A DNA stretch of 45,220 nucleotides from Rubripirellula sp. (lineage in GTDB: Bacteria > Planctomycetota > Planctomycetia > Pirellulales > Pirellulaceae), in contig JAQWPZ010000035.1 in NCBI GenBank assembly GCA_029245125.1, forward strand, positions 1 through 45,220, written 5' to 3'. Under the pieces are notes generated by a model. The model was not told where the DNA came from. It saw nothing but the letters and a program-made list of their open reading frames with translations, and did no database searches. Numbering within the stretch: position 1 is the stretch's first letter; each line of letters starts with the position of its first letter. This document shows, piece by piece, positions 17,920-28,327 of this stretch. Position numbers and translations under genes: made by a program.

Positions 17920-20900
17920 ATGAGTCCTATGACGAATCCATTTCTTGGTCCAACGTGTTTTCGTGGTCCGAGAGTACAAACACTGGCGAGCCGATGTTAC
18001 GCACAACTCAGCGGACGTTACCCAGTGATTGCAGCAATTGCGCTGGCAATGCTGACCACCCTTGTGACCGCGCCAATCGCAAGTGGGCAGGGTGAACCAG
18101 CAGAGGAATTTTTAAAGCGACTGCGGGCCGCCGGATATTTCGACACCGCGATCACCTATCTCTCGCGTTTAGATGAATATCCCGGCGTCGATGCCAAGAT
18201 CACCAATGCGATCCAGCTAGAAAAAGCTCAAACTTTCATCGACGCGGCAATCGCGACGCGAAACTCCAAGAAACGGGATGAGCTCTTCCGAAATGCCGAA
18301 CAAGAATTGTCGGAGTTCCTAAAAGCAGAGAGCCACCCGCGTGAATCGGAGGCCCGCCTGCAGCTTGGTAAGCTGCAAATGGTCCGTGCAGCTCAATTGA
18401 TGACGGGACAACCGGATCAAATCAAACGCGACGTGGCCCGCCAGTCCTACCTGGCCGCTGCAAGCACGTTCGATCAAATCATCGAAGGATTAAAGGGCAA
18501 ACTGCAAGAAATGCAGGGTGCCAAAATCGATCCTGCGAAAGATCCCGAGGCAGCCGCTCTGCGTGATCAATACCGGGGCGAATATCTGCAAGCGCTCGGC
18601 AGTGCTGGCCAATCACGTTTCTATGCGGCCCAAACCTTCGACTCACCTGCCGAAGACGGCAAAGAACTTCTCGAGACCGCGTTGGCCTCGTTCATGGACC
18701 TCAGCGAGAAATACCCCAAATATGTTCAGGGGGCACTCGCCATGCTCTATCGCGGCCAAGTCCAGGAGGACCTCGGACAAACCGAGCCAGCCCGCGACAG
18801 CTACCTTCGCATGCTCGAACAACCCGACGCGGATCCACTTCGCGATGGAAAATACCAAGCGATGGTCGGGCTGATCCGAATATCGATGGCCGACACGCCA
18901 CCGAAATACGAAATTTCCATCACCCGCGGGAAACCGATGCTGGAGGGCATTAGGCCAAACGAAAAGGCATTGCCCAGCGTTCAGGACTTAAGAATTGAAC
19001 TTGCCAAAGCTTATTTGGCCAAATCAGCCTCCTCCGATGACAAATTAAAGGCCGCTGAAAAGAAGCGGGCCGAATCGTCCGGACGTCAATTGCTGATCCA
19101 AGCCAGCAAGCTGCCAGGTGACCAAGCGGAAACAGCCAACAGTCTGCTGGCCAACATGGGGATTGATCTCAATCAGACGGCCGACCTGCCGACGGTGGAA
19201 GATCCCGCCAGCCTGGAAGACGCTTTAACAGCCGCACGCGAACTCCTTTCTACCTCCGAAAGCTTGGCACAGTCGCTGCAGGTTCTTGAGAACCAAACCG
19301 AGAAGTCGGCCGAAATGGTCGATCAGATCAAAGAGATCAAAACACAATTAGACGAAACACGAATCATCGCGATTCAAACGCTGCGTCGCGGCCTATCGAT
19401 GGTGACACTCAACGCCGACATGGAACTGGTCCACCAAACCCGCCATTTCTTGTCGTACCTGCTGTACCAAGAAAAGCGTTATCGAGAATCAGCCGTTGTC
19501 GGCACGTTCTTGGCGCGGAAAGCTCCCGCCACGGAACTCGGATTACGGGGAGGGCTGCTCGCTTTGAATTCGCTGCAGCTGTTGATGGCTGAACAACCCG
19601 ACAACACACAGATAAGCAGCCATCTTGAGTCGCTCGGCCAGTTCCTTAGTCAGACATGGCCAAACAACCCGGACGCCGCCGCCGCGCAGGGCGTCATGAT
19701 CCGGTTAGCCCTTCGCGACGACCGCTGGGACGAGGCCCGCAAGACGATTGAAGCAATGGCAAAGGGTCGCGAACAGGGATCTTTCTATCGCCTGATGGGC
19801 CAACTTCAGTGGAATGAGTACATCCAAGCAAAGCAGGCCGGCAATGACGCCGAAGCGGCGAAATACCTGTCCCAAGCTCAAGCCGACTTGAAGCAAGGCC
19901 TGGAGCAAATCAACGGAAAGCTGGTCGACCCAGCAGCAATGCGAGCCGCACTCGTCCTAACCAAGACCTACATCAAGCAAGGGGATGTCAACGCCGCCGC
20001 CGCGGTACTTAACCAAGAATCGTATGGCCCCCTTCCTTTGATGGAGGCACAAGGTTCGCCTGACGAACGGTTCGCCGGCGATTTGTATGCGACCGAATTG
20101 CAGGTGATCGTGGGGCTGATGTCCGCCGATGCTGGAGACCCAAAAGGTCTGTTGGAGCGAGCAGTCAACACAATGGAAAAACTTCGCCAAAGCGTCCAAG
20201 GGGATAATGGCGAGAAACGGCTAACCGATATCTATATCGGATTGGCACGTGACATCCGCGAACAGCTCAGCTCCGCATCGCCGGCGAAAAAAGCGCGGCT
20301 GATCTCCGCTTTCCGACTACTACTCGATCGAGTTGCAGCCACAACGCAGAATCCAGCAACGCTGCGATGGGTCGGCCAAACACTGATCGATTTGGGCGAA
20401 ACCTCGATGGCCGCCAATCAAATCAAGGCCGAAGGGCAAGCAGCAGAACTGTTGCAAACTGCCGCTGATACCTTTGTCCGGCTGAAGTCCCTCGATCCGG
20501 ATTCGCCGCTAGCGGTCGACTACCTGCTCGGCAAGTCCTATCGATTGATCGGTGAGTACAAGAAAGCAGTTGACGTGTTTAAGGATTTGCTAAGTAAAAA
20601 GCCATCGATGTTGGACGCTCAAATCCAAGCCGCGCTGTGCTACGAATATTGGGCTGCTGAGGTACCACCGAAATACACCGGAAAGTGGTACGAGTTCGCA
20701 CTCAGCGGCGCGAAACAAGGCGCCAACAAACAAAACATCATTTGGGGGTGGGGCAAGATCAGCCAACAAACGAGTCGCAATCCCAAGTATCGAGCAATCT
20801 TCTTTGACGCACGCTATCACGTTGCACTCTGTCGCTTTCGCTGGGGAAGTGCGATCAAGAGCAATGAAGTCATGAAGAAATCAGCGAGCGACATCACCAA

Positions 20901-21009
20901 AGTTCACGCACTCTATCCGGAATTGGGCGGCCCCGAACAAAAGGCCAAGTTCAATCTGCTTTTGAAACTCATCCAAAAGAAATTGGGACTCAAAGTGGAA
21001 GGGCTGTGA
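17920..21009 (+). CDS. Large exported TPR-repeat protein
   Basis: The 1029-residue protein has an N-terminal hydrophobic segment (about 35-57, ending near APIASGQG) that fits a signal peptide after a long basic region. Almost all the rest is alpha-helical, with TPR-like pairs such as EYKKAVDVFKDLLSKKPSML near the C-terminus and a coiled-coil-prone stretch around 425-490. TPR proteins are protein-interaction scaffolds. It is the first gene of a run continuing into a second TPR protein, ExbB and two ExbD genes, which suggests a periplasmic partner of that energised complex. An ATG at codon 4 (17929) is an alternative start. No enzymatic motif is visible. Confidence 0.85.
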   Translation: MSPMTNPFLGPTCFRGPRVQTLASRCYAQLSGRYPVIAAIALAMLTTLVTAPIASGQGEPAEEFLKRLRAAGYFDTAITYLSRLDEYPGVDAKITNAIQLEKAQTFIDAAIATRNSKKRDELFRNAEQELSEFLKAESHPRESEARLQLGKLQMVRAAQLMTGQPDQIKRDVARQSYLAAASTFDQIIEGLKGKLQEMQGAKIDPAKDPEAAALRDQYRGEYLQALGSAGQSRFYAAQTFDSPAEDGKELLETALASFMDLSEKYPKYVQGALAMLYRGQVQEDLGQTEPARDSYLRMLEQPDADPLRDGKYQAMVGLIRISMADTPPKYEISITRGKPMLEGIRPNEKALPSVQDLRIELAKAYLAKSASSDDKLKAAEKKRAESSGRQLLIQASKLPGDQAETANSLLANMGIDLNQTADLPTVEDPASLEDALTAARELLSTSESLAQSLQVLENQTEKSAEMVDQIKEIKTQLDETRIIAIQTLRRGLSMVTLNADMELVHQTRHFLSYLLYQEKRYRESAVVGTFLARKAPATELGLRGGLLALNSLQLLMAEQPDNTQISSHLESLGQFLSQTWPNNPDAAAAQGVMIRLALRDDRWDEARKTIEAMAKGREQGSFYRLMGQLQWNEYIQAKQAGNDAEAAKYLSQAQADLKQGLEQINGKLVDPAAMRAALVLTKTYIKQGDVNAAAAVLNQESYGPLPLMEAQGSPDERFAGDLYATELQVIVGLMSADAGDPKGLLERAVNTMEKLRQSVQGDNGEKRLTDIYIGLARDIREQLSSASPAKKARLISAFRLLLDRVAATTQNPATLRWVGQTLIDLGETSMAANQIKAEGQAAELLQTAADTFVRLKSLDPDSPLAVDYLLGKSYRLIGEYKKAVDVFKDLLSKKPSMLDAQIQAALCYEYWAAEVPPKYTGKWYEFALSGAKQGANKQNIIWGWGKISQQTSRNPKYRAIFFDARYHVALCRFRWGSAIKSNEVMKKSASDITKVHALYPELGGPEQKAKFNLLLKLIQKKLGLKVEGL

Positions 21010-21068
21010 CCCGAAGAAGCCCCTGCATGACCGTTCAACCACGCTAACTCCATTCAAACTAATTCCTC

Positions 21069-22109
21069 ATGACACGACTTGCTGACATGTTCCGACGGCT
21101 ACCGCTTTGCTTTCCGCTAGCGATTCTTGCCGGGATCACGATGGTATCTAACGCCGACGCGCTCGACCGGATTTATGAAAAATCAGGAGAGAGCATCAGC
21201 GGAGATGTGGTGCAAACCAGCAACCAGGGAATTACAGTCAAACGGGCGGGGAACACCCAAAACATTTTGGCTGGAGACATCCTCAAGATCCTCCATGAAG
21301 GTGACCCAGCCCCGCTTACACGCGGTCGTGAATTCGCCTTGGACGGGCAGTATCAACAAGCACTCACCGAACTGCTGAATGTCAATTTCAACAGTTTGAA
21401 ACGCGAGATCGCCATAGCAGACGCCGCGTACTACATCGCGATGTGTGAAGCCAAACTCGCGCTGGCTGGCAAAGAGCCGAAAGATCAAGCTCAGAAAAAA
21501 CTCCTCAGCTTCGCCGGTAAGTATCGAGACTCATGGCATTTCTACGAGGCGGCAAAGCTGTTGGGCGACTTGGCGTTGGCCCAAAACGACACCACAAATG
21601 CGTTGAAGTATTACCAATCGCTCCAGAAGGCCCCTTCGACCGATTCCAAAGTTCTCTCGGTTTATTTGCAAGGGCTAGTGCAGTTGAAAAAAGGCGATCT
21701 TAACGCCGCCCTGACCGATTTCGACAAAGTGATCAACCTGAAGGCACAAACAACCGCAATGACCAGATTACAAATCCTGGCCAAAGCTGGAAAAGCGATG
21801 ACAATCGCTGCCGATGGAAAATCAGAGGAAGGGCTGAAACTCGTCAATGAGCTAATTCGCGACATCAACCCAGCCGACGTTGAAATGGCTGCCAGAGTCT
21901 ACAATGCCCAAGGCGCGAGCTACGAAGCCGGCGGCGACAACGAGGGCGCGATCATGGCGTACCTCCACACCCATCTGATGTTTTCAGCACAGCCTGACGC
22001 ACACGCCGAGGCGCTGAAACGTTTGATTGAATTGTGGCCACTTGTCGGAAACCCCGATCGGGCCGCCGCCGCCAGACAAGAATTGCAGCAGCGGTACCCG
22101 GGGTTTTGA
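21069..22109 (+). CDS. Exported TPR-repeat protein with N-terminal beta segment
   Basis: The 346-residue protein has a signal peptide (about residues 8-31, LPLCFPLAILAGITMVSNADA). A short beta-rich segment follows (about 33-75, IYEKSGESISGDVV...ITVKRAG), and the remaining 260 residues look like TPR helices (for example LKKGDLNAALTDFDKVINLK). It lies 59 bases after the larger TPR gene and 210 bases before exbB, on the same strand. A role as a periplasmic scaffold for the ExbB-ExbD complex is inferred from position only. The ATG at 21087 (codon 7) is an alternative start. Confidence 0.83.
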   Translation: MTRLADMFRRLPLCFPLAILAGITMVSNADALDRIYEKSGESISGDVVQTSNQGITVKRAGNTQNILAGDILKILHEGDPAPLTRGREFALDGQYQQALTELLNVNFNSLKREIAIADAAYYIAMCEAKLALAGKEPKDQAQKKLLSFAGKYRDSWHFYEAAKLLGDLALAQNDTTNALKYYQSLQKAPSTDSKVLSVYLQGLVQLKKGDLNAALTDFDKVINLKAQTTAMTRLQILAKAGKAMTIAADGKSEEGLKLVNELIRDINPADVEMAARVYNAQGASYEAGGDNEGAIMAYLHTHLMFSAQPDAHAEALKRLIELWPLVGNPDRAAAARQELQQRYPGF

Positions 22110-22319
22110 CCCCCCCGAATGCTGCTGTTTCAGCGGGTGAACTGGCACCCAACCGCCATGCTGACCCCTAATCGTTACGATCCCTGCTATTTTATTGACT
22201 TGTTCCTCGACCGGGACACCATGTGAATGCTTTCGACCTCGCCTGGCTAGAGTATTCTGGTGGTCTCGACATTCACGCCTCTCAAACTCACTTCACTTCT
22301 CTGCCGGAGAGCTTCGTTG

Positions 22320-23219
<900 letters not shown>

Positions 23220-23657
23220 ATGCGAGTCAAGGCAAAGAAACCCGATCTGGCCGAAGGCGATTTGACGCCGATGATCGATATGACTTTTCAACTGATCGCG
23301 TTTTTCATGGTGCTGATCAACTTCGCGCAGACCGAGTCGAATGATCGCGTGAAGTTGCCGAGCAGCCAATTGGTCAAACCGCCCGAGGCACCGCTCGAAT
23401 TCCCGATCATCCTGCACGTCGCTCAAGATGGCGAAATCATTCTCGGTGGTGATAACTTCACCCCAGAAACTTTGCGAGTCGGACTACGGCGTGAAATCAC
23501 CGTGATCAAAGCGGAAAACAAATCGGTCAAAGACGCGAATGTTGTCATCCGCGCTCACAAAGACACCGCCTCGGGAGACGTCCAGGAAGTGATTCGAGTT
23601 TGCCAAGAACAGCAACTCGAAAACTTTGCCCTGCGCGTGAAGGAGGATCGCTCATGA
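23220..23657 (+). CDS. exbD: ExbD/TolR-family protein (first copy)
   Basis: The 145-residue protein has one N-terminal membrane helix with the conserved aspartate in DLTPMIDMTFQLIAFFMVL (about residues 14-32), followed by a periplasmic domain. The Asp in PMID is the proton-carrying residue of the family. Its ATG directly abuts the exbB stop codon, and the next exbD copy overlaps its stop by four bases, so the three are certainly co-translated. Together with ExbB it should form an inner-membrane proton motor. No TonB or TolA gene is in the window. Confidence 0.92.
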   Translation: MRVKAKKPDLAEGDLTPMIDMTFQLIAFFMVLINFAQTESNDRVKLPSSQLVKPPEAPLEFPIILHVAQDGEIILGGDNFTPETLRVGLRREITVIKAENKSVKDANVVIRAHKDTASGDVQEVIRVCQEQQLENFALRVKEDRS

Positions 23658-24130
23658 AAATTCGAAATCGCGAAGAAGGTCATAAGGCTGAGCTGAGCAT
23701 GACCAGCATGATCGACATTGTCTTTCTGCTGCTCGTGTTCTTTGTAATGACCTTCAAAATCGTTGAACTGGAGGGTGACTTTAGCGTTCGCATGCCGTTG
23801 GCCGGTCGCGAAGCGGTTTCAATGGACCCAACAGATTTGCCGCTGAAACTGCGATTACGGGCGAATCAAGAAGGTCGACTGACATCAATGTCACTGAACG
23901 AAATCGACCTCGGAACCGATTTCGATCAACTCCGCGCTAACGTGGTCTCGTTGATCGGGTCGACTTCCCCAATGGAGGGCGAGGACGGCCCCGAAATTGA
24001 GATCGATACCGATTACAACCTTCGCTACGAATATGTGATCCGGTCGATCACCGCAGTGAGCGGCTACAAAGACGGTAACGAAATCGTCAAACTGATCGAA
24101 AAGATCAAGTTTGCTAAACCCCGCCGATAG
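23654..24130 (+). CDS. exbD: ExbD/TolR-family protein (second copy)
   Basis: The 158-residue protein has one membrane helix carrying the conserved aspartate (LSMTSMIDIVFLLLVFFVMT, about 15-34) and a periplasmic domain. The start ATG at 23654 overlaps the previous TGA and is preceded by a strong AGGAGG at 23641-23646. Two different ExbD copies per ExbB are common in planctomycetes and other groups, and they may form a mixed ExbD dimer. It is followed 14 bases later by pabA on the same strand. Confidence 0.92.
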   Translation: MKIRNREEGHKAELSMTSMIDIVFLLLVFFVMTFKIVELEGDFSVRMPLAGREAVSMDPTDLPLKLRLRANQEGRLTSMSLNEIDLGTDFDQLRANVVSLIGSTSPMEGEDGPEIEIDTDYNLRYEYVIRSITAVSGYKDGNEIVKLIEKIKFAKPRR

Positions 24131-24144
24131 CTGACCCGATCTCT

Positions 24145-24753
24145 GTGATCTTGCTGCTGGACAATTACGATTCCTTCGTGCACAACCTGGCCCGGTATTT
24201 CCGTATTCTTGGATCGGAAACACTGGTGGTCCGAAGTGACGATGTCGACGTGATTGATTGCGAAAAAATGGCCCCCAGTGCAGTCGTCATTTCGCCTGGG
24301 CCGAGACGCCCCGTTGATGCGGGGTGCAGTGTGGATGTGGTGCGGCATCTCTCGCCCGAGATACCAATTCTTGGGGTTTGCCTGGGACATCAAGCGATCG
24401 GCGTCGCCTTCGGTGGCAGCGTGACGTCCTGCGGCCCAACCCACGGAATGGCAACGACAATTCAGCACGACGGCCAAGGCTTGTTTCGAGGTTGCCGCCA
24501 TCCGCTACGGGTCGGTCGCTACCACTCGCTTGCCATCGATGAAGCAAGTCTCCCAGCAGACCTGAAAATCACCGCCCGCTGCGAGCAGGGGATCATCATG
24601 GGAATTTGTCATCGCGCACGCCCCGTGGTCGGTGTCCAATTCCATCCCGAATCAGTACTGACCGAAGATGGATTACAGATCATCGAAAACTTTCTTGCGA
24701 TGACACATCGCGAGGATCAAAGTGCTGCGGCACCGCGTGAGGTCACGCCGTGA
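24145..24753 (+). CDS. pabA: Glutamine amidotransferase, para-aminobenzoate/anthranilate synthase component II
   Basis: This is a class I glutamine amidotransferase of 202 residues that supplies ammonia from glutamine for aminodeoxychorismate or anthranilate synthesis. The N-terminus LLLDNYDSFVHNLARYF is characteristic. The triad is intact: Cys79 in GVCLGHQ, and His167 and Glu169 in QFHPES. It starts at a GTG at 24145. Its last codon overlaps the GTG of the DUF447 gene (GTGA). Because the next two genes belong to methanopterin synthesis, which uses para-aminobenzoate, the PabA role is favoured over TrpG. The chorismate-binding partner (pabB) is not in this window. Confidence 0.92.
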   Translation: MILLLDNYDSFVHNLARYFRILGSETLVVRSDDVDVIDCEKMAPSAVVISPGPRRPVDAGCSVDVVRHLSPEIPILGVCLGHQAIGVAFGGSVTSCGPTHGMATTIQHDGQGLFRGCRHPLRVGRYHSLAIDEASLPADLKITARCEQGIIMGICHRARPVVGVQFHPESVLTEDGLQIIENFLAMTHREDQSAAAPREVTP

Positions 24754-25349
24754 TCCTCGAATCAATCGTCACATCCGTCGATCCAGAAGGCAGCGTTAAT
24801 ATCGCTCCGATGGGCCCCGTCATTGACTGGGATCTGACGACGACTGACCCCATTGATCAAACAATCTGCCTGCGTCCATTCCAATCCTCCCGAACCTATC
24901 GCAATTTACGGGCAACAGGCCTGGCGGTGGTTCACGTCACCGACAACGCAGAGCTGTTCGCCAAAGCTGCCGTGGATGCGATCGAACCGTCGCAGGTAAA
25001 TGACTGGGTTGAACCGCTTGAATCGACACAGTGGTGGACTCTGCGAGACTGCCATCGCTGGTTCGCCATCCGGATCGAATCGATCAATGATTCACAACCA
25101 CGAACAGAAATGACGGCAAGGATCGAACGAAGTGCAGTGGTCCGCCCCTTTTTTGGTTTCAATCGTGGCAAATATGCGGTGATTGAAGCAGCGATACTGG
25201 CCACTCGAACACACTTGGTGGAGGAGGCGGAGATCAAGAGCCAGCTTGATCACCTGCAACCGCTAGTGGACAAAACAGGCGGCCCGGCCGAGACTGCCGC
25301 TTTTGACTTTCTGCGACGAACAATCGATGCCCGATTCTGCCGCCAATAA
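24750..25349 (+). CDS. DUF447 family protein, tetrahydromethanopterin-linked
   Basis: The 199-residue protein starts at a GTG overlapping the pabA stop (24750). Its opening ILESIVTSVDPEGSVNIAPMGP and the segment CLRPFQSSRTYRNLRATGLAVVH near 41-63 are typical of DUF447, a flavin-reductase-like split-barrel family. DUF447 genes are found in methanogens and in bacteria with tetrahydromethanopterin C1 metabolism. The exact reaction is not known to me. It is translationally linked with pabA and overlaps the beta-RFAP synthase gene by 23 bases, supporting a shared pathway. Confidence 0.88.
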   Translation: MILESIVTSVDPEGSVNIAPMGPVIDWDLTTTDPIDQTICLRPFQSSRTYRNLRATGLAVVHVTDNAELFAKAAVDAIEPSQVNDWVEPLESTQWWTLRDCHRWFAIRIESINDSQPRTEMTARIERSAVVRPFFGFNRGKYAVIEAAILATRTHLVEEAEIKSQLDHLQPLVDKTGGPAETAAFDFLRRTIDARFCRQ

Positions 25350-26361
25350 TCGTCTCCTCAACGGATCAAACTCCAACGCTGTTCGCGTGCGGACCGGCTC
25401 TCGCTTGCACTTTGGGCTGCTTGACACCTCGGCACCGTTCGGCGGAATTGGTGTCATGATCGCTGATCCGGCGACCGAAATCGTCGTTTCTCGATGCGAG
25501 CGTTTCGACGCCGGCACCATCGAAACAGCGAGAATCACCGATATCGCCCAACGAGTCGCACAACTTTCCGGGGAGCCAACGCTGCCCAACCTGCGCGTCG
25601 AACTGCCTCAACTGCCGCCCCGACACGCTGGCCTGGGAAGCGGCACACAACTTTCGATGGCTGTAGCAGAAGCGTTTTGCCATCTGCTGGCAATCAAGCA
25701 AACACCAGAACAACTCGCCACACAAATCGCCGGTCGCGGCAAGCGATCGGCCGTTGGCTGGCATGGCTACTTTCAAGGCGGACTGATTTTCGAAGCCAGC
25801 ACGAATGAAGCCAGCACGAATGAAGCCAGAGTGACCGATACCAGCGTGCCTCCGTCTCCGCTTAACTCCGTCCAACAGCGGGTCGAATTGCCAGCCTCTT
25901 GGACTGTCGTGGTCGTCCGCCCTCGGGTACCGGACCGGAGTGTGAGTGGTGAACTCGAAACCCAACAGTTTCATCGACTACCCGAAGTCGCCCCGCAAGT
26001 CGTTTCTGAACTCCGCTCACAAGTCCAACAGAGAATTTTGCCCGCTGCATCAATCGCCGACTTTGATCCCTTCGCGGAGGCGATAAGCTGTTACAACGCA
26101 GCCAGTGGTGAGCTGTTCAGATCCGTGCAGAGTGGACCATACAACGGCCCCGCCGTGACAGCCTTGATTCAGTGGTTGCGTGAGCAGAACATTCGCGGGG
26201 TAGGGCAGAGCAGCTGGGGGCCCGGCGTGTTTGCCTGGTTTGAAAACCGCGCGGAAGCAAATCGCCTGGTGCAGTCACTCCCAGATTGGATCGAGCCGAT
26301 CGCCATTGCAAACCCACAAAACAAAGCTCGGCAATTGAGTGAAACAAAGGTCACTCGCTGA
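25327..26361 (+). CDS. mptG: Beta-ribofuranosylaminobenzene 5'-phosphate (beta-RFAP) synthase
   Basis: This 344-residue GHMP-kinase-fold enzyme condenses para-aminobenzoate with phosphoribosyl pyrophosphate, the first committed step to tetrahydromethanopterin. Visible are TGSRLHFGLLD near 23-33, the GHMP glycine-rich segment PPRHAGLGSGTQ near 98-109, GRGKRSAVGWHGYFQGG near 136-152 and the late VGQSSWGPGVFAW motif. A 15-base duplication gives EASTNEASTNEA at 156-167. I chose the ATG at 25327, which overlaps DUF447; a TTG at 25303 would add eight residues. The pabA-DUF447-mptG order puts substrate supply next to the enzyme that uses it. Confidence 0.92.
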   Translation: MPDSAANNRLLNGSNSNAVRVRTGSRLHFGLLDTSAPFGGIGVMIADPATEIVVSRCERFDAGTIETARITDIAQRVAQLSGEPTLPNLRVELPQLPPRHAGLGSGTQLSMAVAEAFCHLLAIKQTPEQLATQIAGRGKRSAVGWHGYFQGGLIFEASTNEASTNEARVTDTSVPPSPLNSVQQRVELPASWTVVVVRPRVPDRSVSGELETQQFHRLPEVAPQVVSELRSQVQQRILPAASIADFDPFAEAISCYNAASGELFRSVQSGPYNGPAVTALIQWLREQNIRGVGQSSWGPGVFAWFENRAEANRLVQSLPDWIEPIAIANPQNKARQLSETKVTR

Positions 26362-26665
26362 ACGCTCTAGCAGAAACAACGCGGCGACAGGAACAGCCAG
26401 TGAAAGCTGACCGAGCGGCGAAGCTCGAAATACAACCAAGCGTGATTAGCCCCCGTTGAGTGACCAGAGAACTCAGGCTATCGAACGATTGAAACAAAGA
26501 TACCTCAAACCACATAGGTTCCCGCTGTAACGGGCAACGACGTGGCCGCACGAGAAGACGCCATCGCGTGACCACAACAATGATGGAATTGCATCACCGA
26601 CCGCACGGTAGCGATAAATAAATTCACCGCGTCACTTGATAACGGCAAACTGCTCTGGCGTCTGA
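26362..26665. other. Intergenic stretch between convergent genes
   Basis: I see no gene. The one small minus-strand reading frame here has no ribosome-binding site and unusual composition. The right end carries a tandem duplication that crosses the permease stop codon (26649-26686). Confidence 0.4.
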
Positions 26666-26686
26666 CTACTGCTCTGGCGTCTGACG
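26649..26686. repeat. 19-base-period tandem duplication across the permease stop codon
   Basis: ACTGCTCTGGCGTCTGAC occurs at 26649-26666 and again at 26668-26685. One copy encodes the C-terminal residues of the permease and the other lies just past its TAG stop. The 19-base period puts the second copy out of frame. Confidence 0.8.
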
Positions 26687-28327
26687 CTTGGTCGAAAATC
26701 CGAGGCTGCCCCAGCCGAACAGTACCGCAGCGGAAACAAAGTAACCAGCAGCAAACTCAAGCACTTTAGGACGACTATCAGCGTTCAAAACGATCTCGCC
26801 CCACGAATCGGGACCGAATGGCACGAACAGTTCATTGCCAGCCAGTGGGCTATGAATGACTCCGAACAACGTCATGATTCCAGCCAACAACAAGACTCGT
26901 GCTGCCAGCTTAAGATTGTGGTCAATGACGGCAGCCAAAGCCCAAGCCCACAACAAGCTCGTCAAGATAAAACCGCTGCTCAACATCACCATGGTCTCAA
27001 GATTTTCACGCAAACCAGAGTCGGCCAACGTTGAAAGATTGATCCCCTGCTCCAATAACGCGGCATCACCAAACATCCGCCCCGGCAAGTGCATTGCCAA
27101 GAACGCCAACGCAGGCAAACAGGCGATTGCTACGGCCGCGTAATGCTTGCGTGGTGTGGCGAGAAAACTTTGAGCCGTAATTTCCAGGCCGATGAAGACC
27201 AAAATTGGATAGACAACTGGCGGGGGGACGTAAGCATTCAGCCATCCGAAGTAACCGACCAAACCTGCCGATCCAACCAACAACGCAGTCCCCAACGTGT
27301 AAGCCGCTCGTCCTCCCATCGCCTTGTATGCCGGGTGGCCGATGTACGGAGTGGTTTGAATCACACCGCCGGAAAAACCTGCCAATAAAGTGGCCATCGC
27401 CTCGACACCAATCACCGTTCGTGTGTCGTATTCATCGCCGGCGGCAGCAGCACTTTCAGTACAGTCGATCCCTCCGACCACCGTCGCGATTGCGAATGGC
27501 AAAGCGATCGGAAGATAAGCAACCGCGTCATCAAATGCGGCGACCCAACCGAATTGCCATGCCTCGAGCCACCCCATCGGGAACCATTGAATCGGTTCCG
27601 GTTCGGGAAACACGTAGCCTGTTCCAGGAATCCAACACATCACGTAAAAGACCCCGCCGGCAACCAACAGTGCGCCTAACGTGCCCGGTGTTCGACCGGG
27701 CAACGGCACATGCCCTACCAACGACGTCAAGACGATTACCAATGCCAACATGCCTGGCAGAGGATGACCGAGAATTTTCATCAAGGGCAAAAAACTGATC
27801 AACACGAGCGCAATCGCCGCTAATGACCCCAACAGCCCAGCACGCGGAACCACACGACGTACCCAACCAGTTAAGGGCGCCAGTGCTAATTTCACCAAGC
27901 CACTGACGACAATGCACCAAATCCCGATGTGCCAGGTACGCAACGCTGCCTCCTCGACAGCGAGACCCATTTGCTGGCCCTGCAGAAAAGACGGCCCCAA
28001 CACAAACAAAATGATCCCGAACGTTGAGGGAGTATCCAGCCCCAAGGGCATTGCAGTCACGTCGTCGCGACCGGTTCGATACGCCAAGCGGAACGCGATC
28101 AGAAAAAAGGCTAAGTCGCCGACCAGCACGCCCAATGCCGTCCCTGGAACCATCCGGCTGACCGCAAAATCAACTGGAAATCCAAACCCAGCCAGCAAAC
28201 CTACCATCAAGATCAAGCCCGCCACATTGTCGAGCATCAACCCAAAAAAAGCGTTGATATCGCCAGGACGGGCCCACCCGTATCGTTCACTCAATTTGGG
28301 ACGCGTACTCAAGTGTCTTGCCTTCAC
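26666..28327 (-). CDS. NCS2/AzgA-like xanthine-uracil-type permease
   Basis: The 553-residue integral membrane protein has roughly 12-14 hydrophobic helices. The early segment (MPLGLDTPSTFGIILFVLGP near 93-112) and the centre (GGIDCTESAAAAGDEYDTR near 287-305) match the signature region of nucleobase transporters, where AzgA-type proteins have an E-x-x-x-A-A-G pattern. It probably imports a purine, pyrimidine or related anion with protons; the substrate cannot be read from sequence. The start is a GTG at 28327, since the next in-frame Met (residue 31) would cut into the first helix. It is divergent from the ECF sigma factor gene. Confidence 0.85.
   Translation of the reverse strand: MKARHLSTRPKLSERYGWARPGDINAFFGLMLDNVAGLILMVGLLAGFGFPVDFAVSRMVPGTALGVLVGDLAFFLIAFRLAYRTGRDDVTAMPLGLDTPSTFGIILFVLGPSFLQGQQMGLAVEEAALRTWHIGIWCIVVSGLVKLALAPLTGWVRRVVPRAGLLGSLAAIALVLISFLPLMKILGHPLPGMLALVIVLTSLVGHVPLPGRTPGTLGALLVAGGVFYVMCWIPGTGYVFPEPEPIQWFPMGWLEAWQFGWVAAFDDAVAYLPIALPFAIATVVGGIDCTESAAAAGDEYDTRTVIGVEAMATLLAGFSGGVIQTTPYIGHPAYKAMGGRAAYTLGTALLVGSAGLVGYFGWLNAYVPPPVVYPILVFIGLEITAQSFLATPRKHYAAVAIACLPALAFLAMHLPGRMFGDAALLEQGINLSTLADSGLRENLETMVMLSSGFILTSLLWAWALAAVIDHNLKLAARVLLLAGIMTLFGVIHSPLAGNELFVPFGPDSWGEIVLNADSRPKVLEFAAGYFVSAAVLFGWGSLGFSTKRQTPEQ

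Noticed and set aside
25366..25974. 202-residue minus-strand frame
   Set aside because: It is antisense to beta-RFAP synthase, with no motifs and shadow-like composition.
27205..27798. 197-residue plus-strand frame
   Set aside because: It is antisense to the permease gene and rich in Arg, Pro and Ser as expected of a shadow frame.
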